Part shown: positions 31,960 to 36,744 of the stretch, in pieces
How positions within the stretch are numbered: position 1 is the stretch's first letter
Layout: the number at the start of each line of letters is the position of its first letter
Source of the DNA: Actinomycetes bacterium
GTDB lineage: Bacteria; Actinomycetota; Thermoleophilia; Solirubrobacterales; Solirubrobacteraceae
Direction: 5' to 3'
Assembly: GCA_021846845.1 (NCBI GenBank)
Contig: JAJZWB010000023.1
Span: forward strand, 1 to 36,744
Length of the DNA stretch: 36,744 bases
Position numbers and translations under genes: made by a program
Notes under the pieces: model-generated
Told to the model about the DNA's origin: nothing
The model's database searches: none
What the model saw: the letters and a program-made list of their open reading frames with translations, nothing else

Positions 31960-32606
31960 TGAGCCAGCTCGGAGGATCAGGGTCGGTGCAGACGGCGACC
32001 GCCGACAATGTCCGCCCCTTCCCCGGCAGCGGCCAGGGGATCCTGACCACGCTTGAAGGGGAGCGGCTGCCGGTGCGGACCTTCGAGCGGGGACGTGAGG
32101 TGGTGCTGGTCGTGCTCGTGGATGTCGAGGGTGCGGGTCCCGGCTGCACTCGCGACGCTGACCTTGAGTACACGTCCGTCCGCGGTGTGGTGAGGCTCCA
32201 CGGCCAGGCGCTGTTCGAGGATCGCTCGCTGGTTCGCTTCAACGCCGTCGGCGACCCGGAGGTGACGCAGCGCCGCTCGTTCGTCCGCGTCCACACGCCT
32301 GAGGCTGTGACGTTGGATTGCGGCGAGGGGGCCGCGAGCTGCGTCTACACCGTCGATCTAAGCGGTGGCGGGATGCTGCTCGCGGGCGCCGAGTCGCTTG
32401 CGGTCGACCAGGTCGTGCGCTTCTCGGTGGCGCTGGGCGCCGAGCCTCCGATCGAGGGGGCCGGCCGGGTGGTGCGAATCGGTGCCGATGAGCGGCGGGC
32501 CCTGGTGTTCGAGCAGATCGGCGAGGACGATCGGGAGCGGCTGATCCACTACGTGTTCGAGTGCATGCGAAGGGCGCGGGCGAAGACGCGCGGCGACTGC
32601 ATGTAG
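31959..32606 (+). CDS. PilZ-domain protein, YcgR-like flagellar brake
   Basis: The 215 residues comprise an N-terminal YcgR-like beta domain (~30-100: LEGERLPVRTFERGREVVLV, VRGVVRLHGQALFEDRSLVR) and a C-terminal PilZ domain. Both c-di-GMP-binding motifs are intact: R106-x3-R110 in RRSFVRV and D133-x-S135-x2-G138 in DLSGGG. In Escherichia coli (YcgR) and Bacillus (MotI/DgrA), such proteins slow or disengage the motor when c-di-GMP is high. A position right after flhF supports a motor-brake role here, by inference. ATG 31959 follows GAAGG at good spacing; GTG 31956 is possible. Confidence 0.85.
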   Translation: MSQLGGSGSVQTATADNVRPFPGSGQGILTTLEGERLPVRTFERGREVVLVVLVDVEGAGPGCTRDADLEYTSVRGVVRLHGQALFEDRSLVRFNAVGDPEVTQRRSFVRVHTPEAVTLDCGEGAASCVYTVDLSGGGMLLAGAESLAVDQVVRFSVALGAEPPIEGAGRVVRIGADERRALVFEQIGEDDRERLIHYVFECMRRARAKTRGDCM

Positions 32607-32615
32607 GAGCGCGGG

Positions 32616-33089
32616 ATGGCCAAGAGCGACAAGGACAAGGCCAAGACGGCCAAGGATGCCAAGAAGGGCAAGGGCAAGGGCAAGGGCAAGAAGGGCGGCA
32701 AGGCCGACGGGGCGGCGTCGGAGGGGATCAGCGTCGCTGCGCATCCGCGTGCGGCGGCCGCCGTGAAGCGCTCCAAGGGGTTCGGTGGGCTCGCCGGATT
32801 CGGGTTGGCGGCCTACCTCTCCTACAGCGCCGGGGTGCCGGCAGACCAGATCGCACTGCGGGCGCTTGCGTTCGGGATCGCCGGATACATCGTCGCGTGG
32901 GCGTGTGCGGTCGCGATCTGGCGCCACCTCGTGCTGGCCGAGTTGCGCCACGCGCTTGAGACGGGTCAGGCGACCTACGCGCCGCCGCCTAAGCAGGGCG
33001 GTCGTTCCGGTGCCCGGCGGGCGGGCGCGGAGGGGTCGACGGCCGACGCGGAGCCGCAGCCCGTCGCCGATGATGCAGGGGATTCCTAG
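32616..33089 (+). CDS. Unknown lysine-rich membrane protein (157 aa)
   Basis: Not recognised. Residues 1-32 are almost only Lys, Gly, Ala and Asp, encoded in part by an AAGGGC hexamer repeated four times (32664-32687). Two hydrophobic segments follow, at ~55-75 (GFGGLAGFGLAAYLSYSAG) and ~83-107 (LRALAFGIAGYIVAWACAVA). The tail is Gly/Arg/Ala-rich and then acidic. A ribosome binding site (AGGAG at 32606-32610) sits before the ATG. The gene follows the PilZ gene by 9 bases and is probably cotranscribed with it. A polybasic cytoplasmic arm on a small membrane hairpin could bind nucleic acid, acidic lipid or a protein partner; this is speculation. Confidence 0.75.
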   Translation: MAKSDKDKAKTAKDAKKGKGKGKGKKGGKADGAASEGISVAAHPRAAAAVKRSKGFGGLAGFGLAAYLSYSAGVPADQIALRALAFGIAGYIVAWACAVAIWRHLVLAELRHALETGQATYAPPPKQGGRSGARRAGAEGSTADAEPQPVADDAGDS

Positions 33090-33391
33090 GCGGCGTCGAA
33101 CAGCATCGCGGCTCTCCGACCCGAGGGCCGAAACCGCACCCGCACCTCACGGACATGGATCCGATCGGTCCGATCGAGTCGCGGCCTCCGGCGGTCCCGC
33201 CGGTGACCGGGCCCCCGCGCGTTGAGCGCGCAGGCGATCGGCCACGCCGGCGTCCCGAGCAGGAGCGGCGGGATCGGCGGCGCCGTCCGGCGGACGATCG
33301 GTTCGGCGAGCCGGCCGGCGACGAGCTCGCCGACGAGGCGCAGGACGCAGGGCATGGCGGCGAGGGCGGGTACGACGACGGCCGTCCGCAT
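33086..33391 (-). CDS. Possible small minus-strand protein (101 aa)
   Basis: An ORF on the opposite strand whose TAG overlaps the end of the lysine-rich protein gene within a CCTAGG palindrome. The first ~60 residues are hydrophobic and protein-like (MRTAVVVPALAAMPCVLRLV, GELVAGRLAEPIVRR), with very high third-position GC. The remainder is Arg-rich. No clear ribosome binding site or homologue is evident. It may be real, but a GC-driven spurious ORF cannot be excluded. The forward ORF on the other strand here looks less protein-like. Confidence 0.35.
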   Translation of the reverse strand: MRTAVVVPALAAMPCVLRLVGELVAGRLAEPIVRRTAPPIPPLLLGTPAWPIACALNARGPGHRRDRRRPRLDRTDRIHVREVRVRFRPSGRRAAMLFDAA

Positions 33392-33432
33392 GTCGACCTG
33401 ACCGCCTGACGCCTGCCGTCCGGCCCGCGGTC

Positions 33433-33483
33433 TCCGCCAGTTTGGCCCGTCCGCCAGTTTGGCCCGTCCGCCCGTTTGGCCCG
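33433..33483. repeat. Tandem repeat, 17-bp unit x 3
   Basis: Three head-to-tail copies of a 17-bp unit (TCCGCCAGTTTGGCCCG); the third copy has one change. It is in the non-coding region 33392-33599 upstream of the flagellin promoter. The segment GGCCCGCGGTCTCC also flanks it on both sides. Apart from these repeats I see nothing else there. Confidence 0.88.
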
Positions 33484-33599
33484 GCCACGGCCCGTCCGGC
33501 CCGCGGTCTCCCGGCCGTCCGCTGTCGACCTGACTGCTCGGCCCGGTCGGCCGGCCCTCGGTCCCCGGCCGGATGTGTCCAGGTCGATCTGGACGCCGC

Positions 33600-33626
33600 T
33601 CAAGTCATGGCGCGGAACGTCGATAA
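33600..33626 (+). promoter_or_regulatory. Sigma-28-type promoter for flagellin
   Basis: TCAAGTCA at 33600-33607, an 11-base spacer, then GTCGATAA at 33619-33626 (7 of 8 to consensus). Transcription should start near 33633, giving a ~60-base leader before the fliC ribosome binding site GGAGG (33682-33686). Flagellin is the classical target of sigma-28, which supports the assignment. Confidence 0.65.
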
Positions 33627-33692
33627 ACGTGAGTGCCGGCCGCATGGAGCAGCCGGGGGACAACCAAACGACTCACACCACGGAGGTGTCTA

Positions 33693-34556
33693 ATGTCCCT
33701 TTCGATTCTGACCAACATCTCGGCGATGCAGACGCAGCAGAACCTGCTGCAGACGTCGAACCAGGTCGCACAGTCGATGCAGCGCCTGTCCTCGGGCCTT
33801 GCGATCAACACGGCCGCGGATAACGCCGCCGGCTACGCGATCTCCGAGAGCCTCACCTCTCAGACCAACGGCCTCAACCAGGCGTCGTCGAACGTCAACG
33901 ACGCCATCTCGATGGTCCAGACGGCGTCTAGCTCGCTGAACAACATCCAGAACATGCTCCAGCGCGTCTACGAGCTGGGGGTCCAGTACAACAACGGAAC
34001 GCTCTCGTCGCAGGACCAGACGGACATCCAGGCGGAGGTCAACCAGCTCACGCAGGAGATCAACCGCCAGCAGAGCGCGTCCAACTTCAACGGGATCAAC
34101 CTGCTCAACGGGACCGCCGGTTCCGCCAGCAACGGCACGGTCACCTTCCAGGTCGGCGCCAACTCCGGCGACACGCTGAGCGCCACGTTCTCGTCGGTCG
34201 AGGGCAACAGCGGCCTCGGTGGGCTCGGGTTCACCTGGACCAACGCCACGTCGGGCGGCACCGTGATCGACCTCAGCCAGTCCGGCGCGCTGGCCAGCCT
34301 GAGCGACGCGATCAACAACATCTCGAGCATGGCGGCCACGCTTGGCGCGGTCCAGAACCGTCTGCAGTACACCTCGGATGCGATCGCCTCGACCGACCAG
34401 AACCTGACTGCCACCAACAGCCAGATCAAGGACGTCAACATGGCCCAGCAGATGACCGACCTGACCCAGCAGCAGATCCTGGAGCAGGCGGGCACGGCGA
34501 TGTTGGCCCAGGCACAAGCCCAGCCACAGCTGCTGCTGAAGCTGATCGGCGGCTGA
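33693..34556 (+). CDS. fliC: Flagellin FliC
   Basis: Filament subunit, exported by the type III gate with FliS help. The 287 residues start at ATG 33693 behind a strong GGAGG site. The N-terminal D0/D1 region is canonical: LSILTNISAMQTQQNLLQTS, MQRLSSGLAINTAADNAAGY, and AISESLTSQTNGLNQASSNV. The C-terminal part is also typical: LGAVQNRLQYTSDAIASTDQ, NLTATNSQIKDVNMAQQMTD. It ends LLLKLIGG. The central variable part (~150-225) is short and Ser/Thr/Gly-rich, and might carry glycans. Preceded by a sigma-28 promoter and followed by a hairpin terminator, it is probably a single-gene unit. Confidence 0.97.
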   Translation: MSLSILTNISAMQTQQNLLQTSNQVAQSMQRLSSGLAINTAADNAAGYAISESLTSQTNGLNQASSNVNDAISMVQTASSSLNNIQNMLQRVYELGVQYNNGTLSSQDQTDIQAEVNQLTQEINRQQSASNFNGINLLNGTAGSASNGTVTFQVGANSGDTLSATFSSVEGNSGLGGLGFTWTNATSGGTVIDLSQSGALASLSDAINNISSMAATLGAVQNRLQYTSDAIASTDQNLTATNSQIKDVNMAQQMTDLTQQQILEQAGTAMLAQAQAQPQLLLKLIGG

Positions 34557-34567
34557 CCTCTCCTCCT

Positions 34568-34615
34568 CCCCACGGCCGGGTGGCGCCTCCCCAGGCGTCG
34601 CCCGGGCGGTGGGGG
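34568..34615 (+). terminator. Long hairpin after fliC
   Basis: Bases 34568-34588 can pair with 34593-34615 around a CCCC loop, giving a stem of about 20 pairs with two G-U pairs, one mismatch and a one-base bulge. It begins 11 bases after the flagellin stop. There is no T-tract, but such strong GC hairpins are common terminators or 3' stabilisers in high-GC bacteria. Confidence 0.65.
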
Positions 34616-34789
34616 AAGATCTTCGCCGCATCGGCGGCGGCGCCACCCGCGCCGCGCCGCGCGGCGTCCAAAGCTCGGACGCGGCCGGCCTCGGCAGGCC
34701 GCACTTCGAGAACAACAACGCCTCGTGCTCACCCCAGGTCGCAAACGCGAGGCCACATCAGATCCGATCCATCGAGGGAACGGTTGGAG

Positions 34790-34827
34790 GAGGCGGGCCG
34801 CTCGCACCGGCCCGCCTCTCTCCGTTT
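34790..34827 (+). terminator. Intrinsic terminator-like hairpin before the hydrolase promoter
   Basis: GAGGCGGGCC at 34790-34799 and GGCCCGCCTC at 34809-34818 form a perfect 10-bp stem with a 9-base loop, followed by TCTCCGTTT. It lies just before the promoter of the next gene. Between the two hairpins (34616-34789) I see no supported gene. Confidence 0.6.
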
Positions 34828-34852
34828 AAGGCGTCGGGCTGGCGGCCGATCA
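34826..34852 (+). promoter_or_regulatory. Sigma-28-type promoter for the peptidoglycan hydrolase gene
   Basis: TTAAGGCG at 34826-34833, an 11-base spacer, then GCCGATCA at 34845-34852. The ATG at 34866 is 13 bases past the -10, so the leader would be only ~7 bases, although AGGAAG is present directly before the ATG. Confidence 0.5.
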
Positions 34853-34865
34853 CCAGCGCAGGAAG

Positions 34866-35840
34866 ATGAGCTACACGGATGCGCTCTCCCGGGTCTCGCA
34901 GATCTCGGCCGAGGTCTCGGGCCTTCAAACGGCCTTTGAGCCTCAATCCGGCGCGGGTGCCACGGCGGCCTCCTCCGCTTCCTCCACGCCCTCGGCGACT
35001 GCGAACGCCGGGGCGCTGGCCGCGGCGAGCTTCTCGAACGCGCTCGCCAGCGCGATCTCAGGATCGGGCGCCGGCAGCGGCACGTCCGCGCTGAACCCGA
35101 GCCTGACGGGGGCTCTGAGCGGCTCCGGCCTGACGGGGGCTCTGAGCGGCTCCGGCCTGACGGGGGCTCTGGGCGGCTCCGGCCTGACGGGGGCTCTGGG
35201 CAGCTCAGGTCTGACGGGGGCTCTGGGCAGCTCCGGCCTGACGGGGGTGATCGGTGCCTCCGGGCTGTCGGGCCCCCTAGGCGCTTACGGGACCGCTGGT
35301 CTGACGGGAGCCGGCGGCACAGCGAGCTCTCTTGGCATGCTCGGTGGCCTCTCCACGCAGAGCGGGGTGGTCGGATCCGGGGCCGGGACCGGCGCGAGCA
35401 CCGTGGCGTTGCCGATGAGCGCCTCGACGATGCTGACCTCCGCGCAGCAGCAGTTCGCGGGGCGGCTCGCCGCCGACACGGGTCTGGATCCGGGGGTGGT
35501 GACCGCGTGGCTGCTGGCCGAGGAGAGCGGCGGTGCGGCCGCCGCGCGCCAATCGGCCGCAAACAACGACTGGCTCAACATCGGCTACACGGACTCGGCC
35601 ACCTACGGCTCGGCCGACGCGGTCTGGAGCAACCCGATCACCGCCGCCGACGCGACGGCCGGCTGGCTGGCTGGTCAGAGCACGATCCCGGGGTACGGAA
35701 CCGCCAGCGCGGGCATCCAGTCGATCCTCTCCACCGTCGGACAGCCCCCCGCCGTCCAGATCGCCGCGCTGCAGAACTCCGGCTGGGCGTCGAGCGGCTA
35801 TCCCAGCCTCCCCGCGCTCTACCAGCAGGTCGCCGGGTAG
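34866..35840 (+). CDS. Flagellar-cluster lysozyme-like hydrolase with nonapeptide repeats
   Basis: The 324 residues have three parts. Residues 1-25 (YTDALSRVSQISAEVSGLQ) form a helix like those that open flagellar-associated lytic transglycosylases in actinobacterial clusters. Residues ~26-180 are Ser/Gly/Ala-rich and include seven 9-residue repeats of the type GLTGALxxS (79-141). Residues ~185-324 look like a lysozyme-type peptidoglycan hydrolase: FAGRLAADTGLDPGVVTAWL, then LAEESGG with candidate catalytic E219/E220, and NNDWLNIGY. It may open the wall for the rod or filament, in the role of FlgJ. No Sec signal is seen, so export through the flagellar gate is possible (inference). Confidence 0.65.
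   Translation: MSYTDALSRVSQISAEVSGLQTAFEPQSGAGATAASSASSTPSATANAGALAAASFSNALASAISGSGAGSGTSALNPSLTGALSGSGLTGALSGSGLTGALGGSGLTGALGSSGLTGALGSSGLTGVIGASGLSGPLGAYGTAGLTGAGGTASSLGMLGGLSTQSGVVGSGAGTGASTVALPMSASTMLTSAQQQFAGRLAADTGLDPGVVTAWLLAEESGGAAAARQSAANNDWLNIGYTDSATYGSADAVWSNPITAADATAGWLAGQSTIPGYGTASAGIQSILSTVGQPPAVQIAALQNSGWASSGYPSLPALYQQVAG
35100..35288 (+). repeat. 27-bp coding tandem repeat (5 good + 2 diverged copies)
   Basis: Head-to-tail 27-bp units encode the nonapeptide GLTGALxxS. The first five units are nearly identical in DNA; the last two are diverged. In-frame length means copy number can vary freely. Confidence 0.92.
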
Positions 35841-35855
35841 CCGGGTTCGCCGGCC

Positions 35856-35882
35856 TCAACGCTCGCCGGCGGCTGCCGATTA
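35856..35882 (+). promoter_or_regulatory. Possible sigma-28-type promoter for the glycosyltransferase
   Basis: TCAACGCT at 35856-35863, an 11-base spacer, then GCCGATTA at 35875-35882 (7 of 8). The ATG at 35890 is 7 bases past the -10, at the predicted transcription start, and there is no ribosome binding site. This would be a leaderless mRNA. The -35 is weak (TxAA only). Confidence 0.45.
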
Positions 35883-35889
35883 CCCATAC

Positions 35890-36744
35890 ATGTCCCTCGA
35901 CGGATCGCCGCGCGTCACGCTGGGCGTCGCGACCTACAACCGCCACGACTACCTGGAGGAGGCGCTCCGCAGCTGCCTGAGCCAGGACTTCGCCGACCTT
36001 GAGGTGCTGGTCGTGCTCGACGGCACCACCAACCCGGCCACCGACGAGATCCTCGTGCGCCTCTCGGCCGACCCCCGGCTGCGCGTCGTGCGCCACGAGC
36101 GCAACCGCGGGATCGCCGCGGCATACAACACGTTCATCTCCGAGGGGCGGGGCGAGCTGATCGCGATGCTCGGCGACGACGACCTCTGCCTTCCGGGGCG
36201 GATCCGCCGCCAGGTGGAGCTCTTCGACCGCTTCCCCGACACGGGTGCGGTGCTCGGCTCGGCGACGGTGATCGACGCGGATGGCGAATTCGTCGGCGAG
36301 TGGGACAGCGCCGAGTTCGCGCCCATCAAGCTGGTGCAACTGCTCTACCGCCGCCACAACCACCTGATCGATCCGACCAGGATGGTCCACCGCCGCGTGT
36401 ACGAGGCCGTCGGCGGGTACGACGACCGCTATCCGCTGGCCAACGACTTCGACTTCTGGCTGCGCGCCGCGCGCCGCTTCCGCTTCCGTCACTGCCAGGG
36501 AGGTCCGCTGGTGGCCGTACGCCGGCACGGCGAGAACACATCCGATGAGTCGGCAAGGGTGCGCGAGGCCGATGACGTCGAGCGCTCGCTGGAGGCCGGC
36601 CTAGAGCTCTACTCCCTGCGTGAGCTGCTGCCCGAGCTGGACTGGGCGCTCCTGGATCCCGCCGACGCCGAGCGCCAGGCGCTGGTGCGCTTCGCGGACG
36701 TGCTCGAGAAGCGCCTGCTGCCAGTCCCCGGGCTGGTCGCCAAG
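35890..36744 (+). CDS. Family 2 glycosyltransferase (partial, runs off the window)
   Basis: 285 codons are present and the gene continues past the end. The fold is a GT-A family 2 enzyme: VTLGVATYNRHDYLEEALRS and CLSQDFADLEVLVVLDGTTN at the start, the metal-binding acidic cluster D96-D98 in LGDDDLCLPGRI, and DFDFWLRAARRFRF later. It would transfer a sugar from a nucleotide-sugar donor. Its place after flagellin and behind a possible sigma-28 promoter suggests flagellin glycosylation, but this is inference; cell-surface polysaccharide synthesis is the alternative. No ribosome binding site is seen before the ATG. Confidence 0.85.
   Translation, partial: MSLDGSPRVTLGVATYNRHDYLEEALRSCLSQDFADLEVLVVLDGTTNPATDEILVRLSADPRLRVVRHERNRGIAAAYNTFISEGRGELIAMLGDDDLCLPGRIRRQVELFDRFPDTGAVLGSATVIDADGEFVGEWDSAEFAPIKLVQLLYRRHNHLIDPTRMVHRRVYEAVGGYDDRYPLANDFDFWLRAARRFRFRHCQGGPLVAVRRHGENTSDESARVREADDVERSLEAGLELYSLRELLPELDWALLDPADAERQALVRFADVLEKRLLPVPGLVAK

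Noticed and set aside
33155-33409. Forward 84-residue ORF upstream of fliC
   Set aside because: Highly charged and repetitive composition, no ribosome binding site, and it lies opposite a more protein-like minus-strand ORF.
34609-34869. ORF of 86 residues between fliC and the hydrolase gene
   Set aside because: It begins inside the fliC terminator hairpin, runs through a second terminator-like hairpin, and has no recognisable content.

Overview
The window is one continuous flagellar and chemotaxis gene cluster from a very GC-rich bacterium. Almost everything is on the + strand. I infer a deep-branching actinobacterium of the Thermoleophilia/Solirubrobacterales type. The reasons are high GC with heavy use of GTG starts, a Gram-positive style gene order (flgB-flgC-fliE-fliF-fliG-fliH-fliI-fliJ-fliK-flgD-orf-flgE-flbD, later fliM-fliY-cheY-fliO-fliP-fliQ-fliR-flhB-flhA-flhF), no L- or P-ring genes (flgH, flgI), and a CheC/CheD/FliY chemotaxis set. 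The taxonomic call is inference; no rRNA or tRNA is present.

Layout. Positions 1-389 hold no recognisable gene, only a 22-bp tandem repeat. Positions 390-1369 carry a small unknown protein, fliS and a fliT-like gene. Positions 1652-12108 are the rod/MS-ring/export-ATPase/hook operon, ending with flbD. Positions 12143-14680 carry motA, motB, fliL and fliN. Positions 15076-23443 are the chemotaxis and switch block: cheW, cheB, cheR, cheA, cheC, cheD, fliM, fliY, cheY. Positions 23444-23779 are a repeat-bearing spacer. Positions 23840-31726 are the export-gate genes fliO, fliP, fliQ, fliR, flhB, flhA and a giant flhF. These are followed by a PilZ protein (probable c-di-GMP motor brake) and an unknown lysine-rich membrane protein. 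Next come a possible small minus-strand gene, flagellin (fliC), a peptidoglycan hydrolase with nonapeptide repeats, and a family 2 glycosyltransferase cut by the window end.

Regulation. Nearly every transcription unit is preceded by a sigma-28 (FliA/SigD/WhiG) type promoter, T-x-A-A then about 15-16 bases then GCCGAT-like. I find eight candidates: before orf77-fliS, flgB, motA, cheW, fliO, fliC, the hydrolase and the glycosyltransferase. At several of them the start codon lies only 5-10 bases past the -10 box, which suggests leaderless or nearly leaderless mRNAs. Within operons, genes are joined by ATGA/GTGA/TGATG overlaps. Where a gap exists, it is often filled by a short ORF whose start overlaps or directly abuts the upstream stop and whose stop overlaps the downstream start.

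The genes together encode the MS ring, C ring, rod base, hook and hook-length control, export ATPase and gate, stator, filament subunit with chaperone, and the chemotaxis signalling pathway. Not seen here: fliD, flgK, flgL, flgG/flgF, flgM, the sigma-28 gene itself, flhG and chemoreceptors; they presumably lie elsewhere.
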